From: G963667855 sp963667855
GTDB lineage: Bacteria; Planctomycetota; Phycisphaerae; UBA1845
Length of the DNA stretch: 64,000 bases
Assembly (NCBI GenBank): GCA_963667855.2
Contig: CAXXKI010000007.1
Coordinates: 4,586-68,585, forward strand
Direction: 5' to 3'
A model generated the notes under the pieces. It ran no database searches and was not told the origin of the DNA. It saw only the letters and a program-made list of their open reading frames with translations. This document shows positions 28,060 through 36,518 of the stretch, piece after piece. The stretch's first letter is position 1. Every line of letters begins with the position of its first letter. The position numbers and the translations under genes were made by a program.

Positions 28060-29049
28060 ATGAAATCGAACACCACAAAACTGATGACAGCGGCAGCCAT
28101 AATGCTGATAACCAGTTTCGCCTCGGCCCAGGACAGATACGATTTTCAGTTATCACCGAACCTGGGCAATGCCAAGCAGGAGACCGAGTACGCGGTTACA
28201 TCCTCGTTCGATGAGCATATTGCCCATCAGGGCGCTGAAATGAGGATGACCGAGCATAAGTTCCGGCTCTCTTTTCCGTTGAAGCAGGATGAGAACAACG
28301 AATGGCTGCTGCATACCGGATTGACGGCTATCGAAGTGGATTCAAATGCTCGTTTTCCGGATACCTGGAGGAAGTTTCCGGATCGACTTTGGGATATTCG
28401 GCTGGGAACGACTTACCGGCACCGTTTTGATAACGGCTGGATCGGGGGCGGGAATATCACTATTGCTTCACCGAGCGATAGGCCTTTCGCCGGCCACGAG
28501 GAGGTTATGGTAGCGGCTACCGGGTTTCTCCGCATTCCTGATGGCGAGCGAAATTCCTGGTATTTCTTTTTGAACTACGCGAAAGATCGGGAGTTTGCAT
28601 CCAACATACCCCTCCCCGGCGTTGCCTATAACTATCGGCCCAATGAGCAGTTAGACCTGCTGGCCGGTTTACCCATGTCCAGGGTGGAATGGAAGCCGAT
28701 TGACAAGCTCACAATGCAGGCATCCTATTTCGTCCCACGTAACATTTCGGCCAAGGTGGGCTATGATATATTCGAGTCCATGCAACTATATACCCGGTTC
28801 GACTGGTTCAACAAGCGTTTCTTCCATCACGACCGCCAGGACGACGACGACCGACTGATCTACTACGAGAAACGAGTAGTCCTCGGTCTTCACTGGGATA
28901 TACAGGAAAACATTTACATGGATCTCTTTGGTGGCTGGGCTTTCGACCGCTTCTGGTACGAAGGCGAAGATTACGGCGATCGCGGCGACAATCGCCTGGA
29001 CATGGCCGACGGCCCGATTGTGAAACTGCAGTTGGGTTTTGGCATATAG
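28060..29049 (+). CDS. Outer-membrane beta-barrel-like protein (DUF6268-like)
   Basis: 329 residues with a signal peptide (MKSNTTKLMTAAAIML..., ending near ASAQ) and alternating beta strands rich in Tyr, Trp and Phe throughout, ending in LQLGFGI. This pattern fits an outer-membrane barrel, and the layout resembles DUF6268 proteins; the family call is from memory. It would sit in the outer membrane, with unknown function. The longer open frame begins at 27934, but the signal peptide supports the ATG at 28060. No clear Shine-Dalgarno is seen. It follows the importer genes by 279 bases, a stretch with no gene or terminator visible, so it could be co-transcribed. Confidence 0.65.
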   Translation: MKSNTTKLMTAAAIMLITSFASAQDRYDFQLSPNLGNAKQETEYAVTSSFDEHIAHQGAEMRMTEHKFRLSFPLKQDENNEWLLHTGLTAIEVDSNARFPDTWRKFPDRLWDIRLGTTYRHRFDNGWIGGGNITIASPSDRPFAGHEEVMVAATGFLRIPDGERNSWYFFLNYAKDREFASNIPLPGVAYNYRPNEQLDLLAGLPMSRVEWKPIDKLTMQASYFVPRNISAKVGYDIFESMQLYTRFDWFNKRFFHHDRQDDDDRLIYYEKRVVLGLHWDIQENIYMDLFGGWAFDRFWYEGEDYGDRGDNRLDMADGPIVKLQLGFGI

Positions 29050-29097
29050 CGGTTGTTGAAAATAATATTCCTACAAACTCGCCAGAAGGGTCATGAG

Positions 29098-30261
29098 ATG
29101 TGGCTATTCGGAAAACGGGAACCGGAAGACAACCTAGGTGTATTTGAAATACCGTGGAAGAACTATACACATGCCTACGGCGAAGCTACGGATGTTCCCC
29201 GGCAACTGCTCGACCTGCAAAACGAAAATTCGAAAGTCCGCGAATCAGCGATATGGCAGTTGTTCGGAAACATCTATCACCAGGGAACTGTTTACGAAGC
29301 GTCTCAGTATGCAGTTCCATTCCTCATCAAACTCATCTCCAATCCGGAGTTGCCCGATAGAGAGTCAATATTAGTTTTGCTCGCATACCTTGCTGACGGC
29401 ACCTCTTTTCACGATGTGCATAGCCGTTTTCTAACCGAATTAGATGATGTTCCGGAAAACCTGGATCAGATAATCGCGGAGGAGTTGGATTACGTCCAAA
29501 GGTGCCGTGACGCGGTCATCGACGGCATGCCAGTATTTGAGGGATTACTGAACGACGACAAACCAGAAATCCGTATTGCCGTGAGTTACGTGTTTTCTGT
29601 TTTGGGGAAGGATGCCGCTTGTCAATGCGAAGCGTTTATGGATCGCCTCGTTACTGAAAACGATGACGCGGTTTTGGCTTCTTACTTATTAACACTCCCA
29701 GTGCTTGGCGTCAAACAATCCTTGCTCGATGAATTACGTAGTTCTTTGAGCAATCGAAACGGTGACCTTGTGAGCTTGGCATTGGCCCTCCTGGAAATGC
29801 GTATTACTGGGAAAACCGCCAAGGAGGAATCCATCGATCTGGCAATGCAAACTCTGGTTAAACCACCGGCGATCGCCCATGAAATCAGTTACGAAACCTG
29901 GTGCGAAGGAGGTGTGCAAGAGTTGGTGGTTAGCTATTTGTCGATGGTAGGGCGTGAGCGTCTTAGAAAGAAACTCGACGGTTTGATTATGCTGTTAGTG
30001 AGCAATCAGCGTTTCTCGTCCGAAACATTAGTCCGCACGGTACTTTATGTGGCTTTCGGTGAGGATCGCTATAGCGGTAGACCGGACGAACTGACACCGG
30101 ACCAGAAACGGGTAATCGTCGCTCTGTTTGACTGCAATCGAGTAATCATGCGAGATATAGGGCCCGATACCTATTTTTCGAATAACTGCGAGATTCTAAG
30201 GGAATTCGGAATACCTACTGACGAGGAAGAACTCGAAACTCTCGCCGGCGTCTGCCGCTAG
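29098..30261 (+). CDS. HEAT-repeat protein of unknown function
   Basis: 387 residues made of paired helices in the HEAT/Armadillo style (for example AVPFLIKLISNPELPDRE and GLLNDDKPEIRIAVSYVFSVL). The N-terminal part, with YEASQYAVPFLIKLI, resembles stand-alone HEAT proteins annotated as possible immunity proteins of polymorphic toxins; no toxin gene lies beside it. No signal peptide, so cytoplasmic. The start at 29098 follows GAAGGG by about 8 bases. It lies 48 bases after the outer-membrane protein gene, possibly in the same transcript. Confidence 0.72.
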   Translation: MWLFGKREPEDNLGVFEIPWKNYTHAYGEATDVPRQLLDLQNENSKVRESAIWQLFGNIYHQGTVYEASQYAVPFLIKLISNPELPDRESILVLLAYLADGTSFHDVHSRFLTELDDVPENLDQIIAEELDYVQRCRDAVIDGMPVFEGLLNDDKPEIRIAVSYVFSVLGKDAACQCEAFMDRLVTENDDAVLASYLLTLPVLGVKQSLLDELRSSLSNRNGDLVSLALALLEMRITGKTAKEESIDLAMQTLVKPPAIAHEISYETWCEGGVQELVVSYLSMVGRERLRKKLDGLIMLLVSNQRFSSETLVRTVLYVAFGEDRYSGRPDELTPDQKRVIVALFDCNRVIMRDIGPDTYFSNNCEILREFGIPTDEEELETLAGVCR

Positions 30262-30303
30262 GTTGAATCGGTTTTCGTGGATTTTGTCAACAAGCCATTA
30301 TTA

Positions 30304-30338
30304 TTCCTGGGTTCGGCGGTAAACGCCGAACCCAGGAA
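30304..30338. terminator. Strong stem-loop after the HEAT-repeat gene
   Basis: A perfect 15-base-pair stem TTCCTGGGTTCGGCG / CGCCGAACCCAGGAA with a 5-base loop. There is no T tract after it on the plus strand (A run instead), so a factor-independent terminator is likely but not canonical. Confidence 0.55.
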
Positions 30339-30376
30339 AAAAGCGAGTTATTACCTGCGTCGGAAACCATCCGGCT

Positions 30377-30637
30377 TCAAGACAGCGGACCGGTAAATCC
30401 CGACTGGAAAAAAGCGATATCGACCGAGTCCGTATCGCAATCCTTGTCGATGTCGCCAAGACAATGATCGGCAAAACCAGGAACGCCGCCCATATCGTCG
30501 CAGCATAAGGGATCGGTATCCATGCAACTGCCGTCCGGAAGACAACAGGCTACGGTCGTATCCACACGCGCGGTGCTCGGCCCCTGAGGTGTTCCACCCA
30601 ATCCTGGCAACATAACGGACCGGCATCCAGCAACCAT
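30377..30637 (-). pseudogene. Orphan C-terminal fragment of a secreted repeat protein with dockerin-like end
   Basis: The 86-codon frame reads LGGTPQGPSTARVDTTVACC then CCLPDGSC-type cysteine sequence, followed by GDIDKDCDTDSVDIAFFQSG. These are the CCLPDGSC repeat and the terminal acidic module of large secreted planctomycete proteins. A stop codon lies a few codons upstream, with no signal peptide and no body of the protein, so this is a leftover of a larger gene. The bases between it and the marR promoter (30638-30936) hold no recognisable gene. Confidence 0.65.
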
Positions 30638-30936
30638 GGAGTTCAGCTCTCACTGTTGCCGATCAGGAGAGCGGACGATGCACCGTTTGCGGTTGCAACG
30701 GTCACGGTGACTTTGGCACGGCGATTCGGTGTATATTTAATTGTACCGGAAGATATAAGACGTCACGAGGCCGTATTGCGTAATGTGTCGATCCGTATAC
30801 TCGCTCAAAGAACGTTTGGGTTAAACGGATGTACGAGAAAGCTGCATCGCACTCGACTCGGTAGGGTAATGGCGCTATCGTTGAAGCTTGGAATGGGACG
30901 TGAGGCCCGGAAAACCAATCGTGAAGAGTTTTTTAT

Positions 30937-30965
30937 TTGACAGGAAGGTTAAGATGCTTTACTAT
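30937..30965 (+). promoter_or_regulatory. Promoter TTGACA-N17-TACTAT placed for a leaderless marR transcript
   Basis: The -35 (30937-30942) is consensus and the -10 (30960-30965) differs by one base, with ideal spacing. Transcription would start at about 30972-30973, which is the A of the marR ATG, so the mRNA would have essentially no leader. No Shine-Dalgarno is seen at the usual distance. Confidence 0.72.
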
Positions 30966-30972
30966 ATATTAC

Positions 30973-31440
30973 ATGGATAATAAAGAAGATCTTATCAAGA
31001 TTGCGATACGCCAGTTGCTGCAAGTCGCCAACAAGTATGGGCGAATCGAAAAACTGCCGATTCGTGTTGGCGATGGCTTGGAGATTTCCACGCGAGAAGT
31101 TCATACTATTCAGGCGGTTGGCGAGCACAAAGAGATGAGCGTGACCGACGTATCTACGTATTTCGGAGTTACGAAGAGCGCGGCTTCACAGCTTATAAAA
31201 AGGCTGGTAAATAAGGGATTTCTTAAGAAAACACAGGTGCCGGACAATAACAAGGAGCTGCATCTTTCATTGACGGGTTTAGGTTGGAAAGCCTTTGATG
31301 CGCATGAACGGTTCCATGGTAAAGATATGGATAGACTGGTTCGCCATTTGGAGGCTTATCCGATGCAGCAAATCGCGACGCTCTCGGTACTGTTAGAATC
31401 TATTGGTGTAATCATGGACGAAAGACTCGAAGAGCGATAA
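30973..31440 (+). CDS. MarR-family transcriptional regulator
   Basis: 155 residues, the normal MarR size. A winged helix-turn-helix is visible at about 42-105: REVHTIQAVGEH, MSVTDVSTYFGVTKSAASQL for the recognition helix, and a wing around KTQVPDNNKELHLSLT. The flanking helices give the dimer interface. As first gene before an RND efflux pair it is expected to repress that operon until a ligand binds, probably through the perfect palindrome at 31452-31474. The ATG at 30973 was chosen because it lies at the predicted transcription start; the frame is open to 30937, but that stretch is promoter. Confidence 0.9.
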   Translation: MDNKEDLIKIAIRQLLQVANKYGRIEKLPIRVGDGLEISTREVHTIQAVGEHKEMSVTDVSTYFGVTKSAASQLIKRLVNKGFLKKTQVPDNNKELHLSLTGLGWKAFDAHERFHGKDMDRLVRHLEAYPMQQIATLSVLLESIGVIMDERLEER

Positions 31441-31451
31441 TTTTTTAAGGC

Positions 31452-31474
31452 TATAGTTAAGCAGGTTAACTATA
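31452..31474. promoter_or_regulatory. Perfect palindrome TATAGTTAA-N5-TTAACTATA, probable MarR operator
   Basis: Nine-base perfect arms lie in the 71-base gap between marR and the efflux adaptor gene. AT-rich palindromes of this size are typical of MarR dimer sites. Binding here would control the pump genes separately from marR itself. Confidence 0.72.
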
Positions 31475-31511
31475 AGGCTGGCATGGTCGTGATTTACGGG
31501 GGAAGTTGGCG

Positions 31512-32633
31512 ATGAAGAAAAAAACGCGAATCATGTCATTCCTAGCAGGCGGGGTGGTTCTGGCGATACCGGTTGGGATTGTTGCCCTGGGAAGTTGGGA
31601 TACGCAAGACTCTGCTTCCATTCTTCCCGCTGTCGTTCAGCCAATCCCAATTGCTGTTGTGCTGCCGTCAAGTGGTAATCGCACTCGCGTGTTTCCTGGC
31701 CAGGTCCGCGCATGCCAGCGTGTGGAACTGGCATTCTCTGTTCCCGGTTTGCTCGAAAACCTGAATGCGGCAGAGGGTTGCGGTGTAGAACAGGGAGAAA
31801 TACTCGCCCGATTAGATCGGCGAGATTACCAATACGCATTGGACATGGCTACGGCCAGGTTTAAAAAAGCCGATCGCGAGTTAGCTCGTTACAGCAAACT
31901 GCGGAAGCAGAAGGTTGCTGCGGAAGTGGAATACGAAAACGCCCAAACGGATTACAACATTGCTCTGGCCGAATTGCGCATGCGGCAGAAAGCACTGGAG
32001 GACACGATTCTCCGTGCTCCCTTTAAGGGGATTGTGGCCAGGCGGCATGTAGAAAATCACGAGCATGTTCGAGCGAAACAGGCGATAGTTTCTTTTCAGG
32101 ATATATCACGTATCGAGGTTGTCATTCAGGTTCCCGAACGATTGATTGCTCATGGCGGGACGGATACGTTGGGCGAGATTCAAGTTCGTTTTGACGCGGA
32201 CAACGATCAATGGTTCGATGCTGCCGTTTCGGAGCATCGCGCAAAATCGGACAGAGTCACCCACACCTACGACGTGGTGGTCGGCTTAACCCCTCCATCG
32301 GATCTGATGGTATTCCCTGGTATGACCGTAACCGTGAAGGCGAATATTTGGGTAACACCAATGGCTTCGATACCTGAGGAAGGCTTTACACTGGTTCCGG
32401 CCGAAGCGCTGTGTCGTGGCGATAATGGTGAATCTCACGTGTGGGTTATCGACCCGACCGGTGGAACCCCGGTTAAAAGAGCGGTCGAAACAGTGAGACT
32501 ATGGGGAGGTTCGGTCGAGATTCGCTCGGGCCTGATACCGGGAGAGCGTGTCGCCGTTGCCGGTTTGCATAAGTTGCGCGAAGGTATTCTGGTTCGTCCA
32601 ATGGCCTGCGGTAAGGAGGGGCTCGACGGATGA
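31512..32633 (+). CDS. RND efflux periplasmic adaptor subunit (membrane fusion protein)
   Basis: 373 residues. An N-terminal anchor (about 10-30) is followed by the split lipoyl/barrel-sandwich halves (VELAFSVPGLLENLNAAEG and DTILRAPFKGIVARRHVENHE), a short helical hairpin between them (about 105-145) and beta-barrel domains to the end. It would bridge the inner-membrane pump and an outer-membrane channel. GGGGGA lies about 11 bases before the ATG. Its stop codon overlaps the pump start in an ATGA junction, so the two are translationally coupled. No outer-membrane factor gene is nearby. Confidence 0.9.
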   Translation: MKKKTRIMSFLAGGVVLAIPVGIVALGSWDTQDSASILPAVVQPIPIAVVLPSSGNRTRVFPGQVRACQRVELAFSVPGLLENLNAAEGCGVEQGEILARLDRRDYQYALDMATARFKKADRELARYSKLRKQKVAAEVEYENAQTDYNIALAELRMRQKALEDTILRAPFKGIVARRHVENHEHVRAKQAIVSFQDISRIEVVIQVPERLIAHGGTDTLGEIQVRFDADNDQWFDAAVSEHRAKSDRVTHTYDVVVGLTPPSDLMVFPGMTVTVKANIWVTPMASIPEEGFTLVPAEALCRGDNGESHVWVIDPTGGTPVKRAVETVRLWGGSVEIRSGLIPGERVAVAGLHKLREGILVRPMACGKEGLDG

Positions 32634-35600
32634 ACCTTGCTGGTTACGCCATCCAACACAAGGCTGTCATGTCAGTGGGTGTGGTTCTCGTCATCCTTGG
32701 TGGTTTATTCGCGTACAACGGACTTGGACGCCTGGAAGATCCAGAGTTCACCATCAAGGAAGCGGTGGTTTATACGCAGTATCCTGGAGCGACGGCCGGG
32801 CAGGTCGAACTGGAAGTAACAGAACAGATCGAAACGGCCGTTCAGCAGTTGAAACAATTGAAAGAGGTCCGATCCATCTCCCGTGCAGGGCTTTCAATTG
32901 TCTTCGCGGAGATACAGGAGGTCTACGACAAGGAAACCTTGCCGCAGGTATGGGATGAGTTGCGAAGGAAAGTCGAGCTGGCCGGACAAAGCCTGCCGCC
33001 CGGTTGTCAGCAGCCTGTTGTCAACGACGATTTCGGAGATGTCTATGGCGTACTCTTTGCGCTGACGGGGGATGGGTATTCTCAACACGACCTGCGAGAG
33101 GTTGCCAAGGATCTTCGCAAGGAACTTTTGCTTTGTTGTGACGTCGGGCGAATCGACTTCTGGGGTCTTCAAACGGAAGTTGTCCATATCGAGATCGACC
33201 GAGTTAAGCTTTCTCGCCTCGGTCTTAATCCGAAAGTAATCTTCGATGCTATTTTGCAACAGAACGCAATTACCGAAACGGGTAAAACCACTGTCGGTAC
33301 TGAGGATGTTCGTTTTCGCGTGACCGGGGAGTATGCGGATGTGGAGAACTTGGGTGAGCAGCTCGTGCAAGCCGGTCCGGACGGCAGGATGATTCACCTG
33401 AAGGACATTGCGCAAATCGAAAGGGGATATCTCGATCCGCCCAGTGAACTGTTGAGGTGGGACAGTCAACCCGCGGTGGGCATTGGCATTTCCACTGTTT
33501 CAGGGGGCGATGTGATTGCAATGGGCGATGCCATATCGCAGCGACTGGAAGAGTTGAAGAGCCGCATTCCCTTTGGAATCGAAATACACGCAATCGCGCA
33601 TCAGTCGGAAACGGTCAAGGAAGCTACACGCGGTTTCGTGTTTAACCTGGTCGCGGCCGTAGTCATTGTGATGCTGTTGCTGGTTGTGTTTATGGGTATA
33701 CGGGAGGGGTTCATTATCGGTATGGTCTTGCTCCTGACGATTCTGGCAACATTTCTGTGCATGTACGCGATGGATATCACTTTGCAGCGGATTTCGCTAG
33801 GTGCATTGATCATTGCCCTGGGGATGCTGGTGGACAACGCCATCGTGGTGGCGGAAGGAATAGTTATCAAGTCTCATCAAGGCATGAATCGCGTGCAGGC
33901 GGCCGAGGAGACCGTTTATGAAACCCAATGGCCACTACTGGGAGCGACGGCCATTGCCATCCTGGCTTTTGCCGCCATCACCCTGTCCAAGGATATGACC
34001 GGCGAATGGCTCAAGAGCCTCTTTCAGGTTATCTGTATCTCGCTGGGGCTCAGTTGGGTTTTTGCCATTACGGTTACACCATACCTGTGCGTTGTAATCC
34101 TGCCTGCCGATGTCAGCCGAAGTGCTGAAACGCATAGCAATCGATTTTATCAACTATACCGGCGATTCGTGGGGACGTGTATCGATCATCGTCGGATGTC
34201 GCTGGCCGCGGTAGTGGTTTTATTGATGACCGCCATGTGGGGTTTCGGGTTCGTTAAGCAGGACTTCATGCCGGATATGAATCGTCAGCAGATCACTGTG
34301 GACGTTTGGATGCCGGAGGGGACCTGTATCGATCAGACTGCCCAAGAGGTGGCTTCTGTCAGTGACTACGTACGTAAACTGGAAGGTGTGGAGAGTGTTG
34401 CAAGTTTCGTTGGCCGCGGGCCATTGCGATTTCTGTTGACCTATGAGCCGGAAATGCCCAGCAGTGCTTACGGTCAACTGCTGATCAAGTTGGATGATTA
34501 TCGAAAAATCCCTGCTTTGAAAGCGAATTTATCCAGTTATCTTAATGAGCACCATCCTGTTGCAATAACCAGCGTGGATGCCTTCAAACTCGGCCTTGGC
34601 GGTGGCGCGGTAGTTGCTCGGCTCTGCGGGCCGGATGCGAGCGTTCTGCAGCAGTTGGCCGAACAAGTCAAGGCTGTCATGTGGGCTAACCGCAATACAC
34701 GCAGTATACGGACTGACTGGGGCCAACCGGTCAAGGTTCAGGCTGTTCACCTGGCTGAGGCGCGTTCACGCGAGGCGGGTGTTTTCAGGTCGGAATTGTC
34801 ACAATCGCTGGCGATGAATTTTTCGGGAACTGCAGTCGGCGTGTATCGTCAGGAGGATGAGCTCCTGCCTATCATCCTTCGGCCTCCGCAGAGACAGCGA
34901 GAAGGAATAGAAAATACCAGTAATGTTCACGTCTGGAGCGAGGCCCGGCAGGATTGGATTCCTATCGAACAGGTCACCGACGGTCAGAGCGTTGAATGGG
35001 AAACCCCCTTGATTCGCCGGCTTAATCGGATGAGAGTTCTTCGTGTCTCGTGTAAGCAGGTTGACGGAACAACAGATGGTTTGCTGCGTCAACTACAACA
35101 ACCAATCGAGACCATCAAGTTCCCCGAAGGATACACCTTGGAATGGGGAGGAGAACACGAGGAGCAGGTTGAGGCCAACAGCAAGCTCATGTCCAATGTT
35201 CCCATCGCATTTACCGCGATGTTCCTGATTTCGGTTTTACTGTTTAACACGCTACGTCATCCGCTGATTATCTTTTTGGGTTTACCGTTAGCCGTTATCG
35301 GTGTGGCACCGGGTATGCTGCTGGCGGACAAACCGTTCGGCTTCATGGCCATGTTGGGATTCCTGAGTCTTTCGGGCATGCTCATAAAGAACGAGATAGT
35401 TCTACTGGATCAGATCAATATCGAGTTAGCCTCTGGAAAGCGGCCTTATCCGGCTGTAGTGGAGTCTGCCGCAAGTCGTGTCCGGCCAGTGTGTATGGCC
35501 GCTTTCACTACTGTCCTTGGTATGACGCCGCTATTGCAGGATGCCTTCTTCGCTCCAATGGCTGTAACAATCATGGGTGGACTGACTTTCGCTACCGTTC

Positions 35601-35671
35601 TCACGCTGGTTGTTGTCCCCGTGTTGTACAGCACATTTTTTCGAGTGCCTAAGGAGGCGAACGCGGGGTAG
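32630..35671 (+). CDS. RND-family inner-membrane efflux pump (AcrB/MexB superfamily)
   Basis: 1013 residues, the normal RND length. Helix 1 (about 12-30) is followed by a large periplasmic domain, a block of helices around 330-550 with LGALIIALGMLVDNAIVVAEG (the acidic residue in helix 4 used for proton coupling), a second periplasmic domain, and a final helix block around 860-1005. It exports drugs, bile-salt-like compounds or metals using the proton gradient; sequence alone does not give the substrate. It overlaps the adaptor gene by 4 bases. Only one pump subunit is present, so it would work as a homotrimer. Confidence 0.92.
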   Translation: MNLAGYAIQHKAVMSVGVVLVILGGLFAYNGLGRLEDPEFTIKEAVVYTQYPGATAGQVELEVTEQIETAVQQLKQLKEVRSISRAGLSIVFAEIQEVYDKETLPQVWDELRRKVELAGQSLPPGCQQPVVNDDFGDVYGVLFALTGDGYSQHDLREVAKDLRKELLLCCDVGRIDFWGLQTEVVHIEIDRVKLSRLGLNPKVIFDAILQQNAITETGKTTVGTEDVRFRVTGEYADVENLGEQLVQAGPDGRMIHLKDIAQIERGYLDPPSELLRWDSQPAVGIGISTVSGGDVIAMGDAISQRLEELKSRIPFGIEIHAIAHQSETVKEATRGFVFNLVAAVVIVMLLLVVFMGIREGFIIGMVLLLTILATFLCMYAMDITLQRISLGALIIALGMLVDNAIVVAEGIVIKSHQGMNRVQAAEETVYETQWPLLGATAIAILAFAAITLSKDMTGEWLKSLFQVICISLGLSWVFAITVTPYLCVVILPADVSRSAETHSNRFYQLYRRFVGTCIDHRRMSLAAVVVLLMTAMWGFGFVKQDFMPDMNRQQITVDVWMPEGTCIDQTAQEVASVSDYVRKLEGVESVASFVGRGPLRFLLTYEPEMPSSAYGQLLIKLDDYRKIPALKANLSSYLNEHHPVAITSVDAFKLGLGGGAVVARLCGPDASVLQQLAEQVKAVMWANRNTRSIRTDWGQPVKVQAVHLAEARSREAGVFRSELSQSLAMNFSGTAVGVYRQEDELLPIILRPPQRQREGIENTSNVHVWSEARQDWIPIEQVTDGQSVEWETPLIRRLNRMRVLRVSCKQVDGTTDGLLRQLQQPIETIKFPEGYTLEWGGEHEEQVEANSKLMSNVPIAFTAMFLISVLLFNTLRHPLIIFLGLPLAVIGVAPGMLLADKPFGFMAMLGFLSLSGMLIKNEIVLLDQINIELASGKRPYPAVVESAASRVRPVCMAAFTTVLGMTPLLQDAFFAPMAVTIMGGLTFATVLTLVVVPVLYSTFFRVPKEANAG

Positions 35672-35719
35672 AGTGCGGCCTCGGCTGGGGTGCCAAGCAA
35701 TGAATGGAGAATCGAAACA

Positions 35720-36349
35720 GTGACGAATAAATACGAGCAAGCATATAAAAAGTGTAGACAGGGACGCCCAAGTAGTTATGGGATGCAGGATTCCGCCCTT
35801 GTATTCGACGAATTGAAGCTTGGGCGGGGGGATGTGTTTCTGGATATCGGATGCGGGATAGGTGATTACGCAATTCATGCCGCAAGGCTTGTGAGTGAAG
35901 CTGGTCATGTATACGCTCTGGATAAGTCGCAGGACTTGGTTGTTGGGCTAAGGGAAAAAGCCGACGCGGAGCGATTGACAAATATAACAGCGTACGTTGC
36001 CAACGCTAAGCAAGCTCTACCTATTGTAGATGGGGCTGTCGATGTGTGTTTTCTGGCTACGGTCCTGCACATCCCAGAGGTAACGAAACATGCGAACTTT
36101 TTGTTCTCCGAGATTCGCCGAGTACTCAAACCTGGCGGATATGCCGCGATCATCGAGTGTAGTAAAAAGGATCTGACCTACGGACCGCCTGAGGAAATGC
36201 GGCTGTCGCCTGACGAGATCGAGGCGATAACCGCACAATGTGGCTTCCGTAAACTCCGCGAAGTGGATTTTGGTTTCAACTACATGATTACGATGGTTGT
36301 TGCTGAGAGAAACGGTGAAAACAGCGATAGTATTGAAAATGACAGGTGA
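35720..36349 (+). CDS. Class I SAM-dependent methyltransferase
   Basis: 209 residues. The SAM-binding motif I is VFLDIGCGIGDYAI, followed by the acidic residue in YALDKS, and post-motif sequences AVDVCFLATVLHI and VLKPGGYAAIIE. This is the Methyltransf_11/UbiE-like fold. Substrate unknown. I start at the GTG at 35720 because GGAGA lies 9 bases upstream; a GTG at 35690 is also in frame. It follows the pump gene closely and probably belongs to the same MarR-controlled transcript, so it may modify the exported compound or its target. Confidence 0.85.
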   Translation: MTNKYEQAYKKCRQGRPSSYGMQDSALVFDELKLGRGDVFLDIGCGIGDYAIHAARLVSEAGHVYALDKSQDLVVGLREKADAERLTNITAYVANAKQALPIVDGAVDVCFLATVLHIPEVTKHANFLFSEIRRVLKPGGYAAIIECSKKDLTYGPPEEMRLSPDEIEAITAQCGFRKLREVDFGFNYMITMVVAERNGENSDSIENDR

Positions 36350-36518
36350 CGTTTTAAAACTAGCGTGTATTTCTATTCTAATCGCCCGGGCGGATAGGAT
36401 GTTCACCCTTCAACGGCGGTTTGTTGTTTACTCTACATTAGGGTAAGGACGAATACACTATTGCAGGGTTTTGCCTCTTGTGCCCACGGCGAGTACTAGA
36501 ACTCTAAAGGCTGCTTCT

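Noticed and set aside
30351..30653. 100-codon minus-strand frame over the dockerin fragment
   Set aside because: The other frame (30377-30637) gives the recognisable CCLPDGSC and acidic module; this one is a shadow.
30656..30940. 94-codon plus-strand frame before marR
   Set aside because: No Shine-Dalgarno, no motif, and it runs into the marR promoter.
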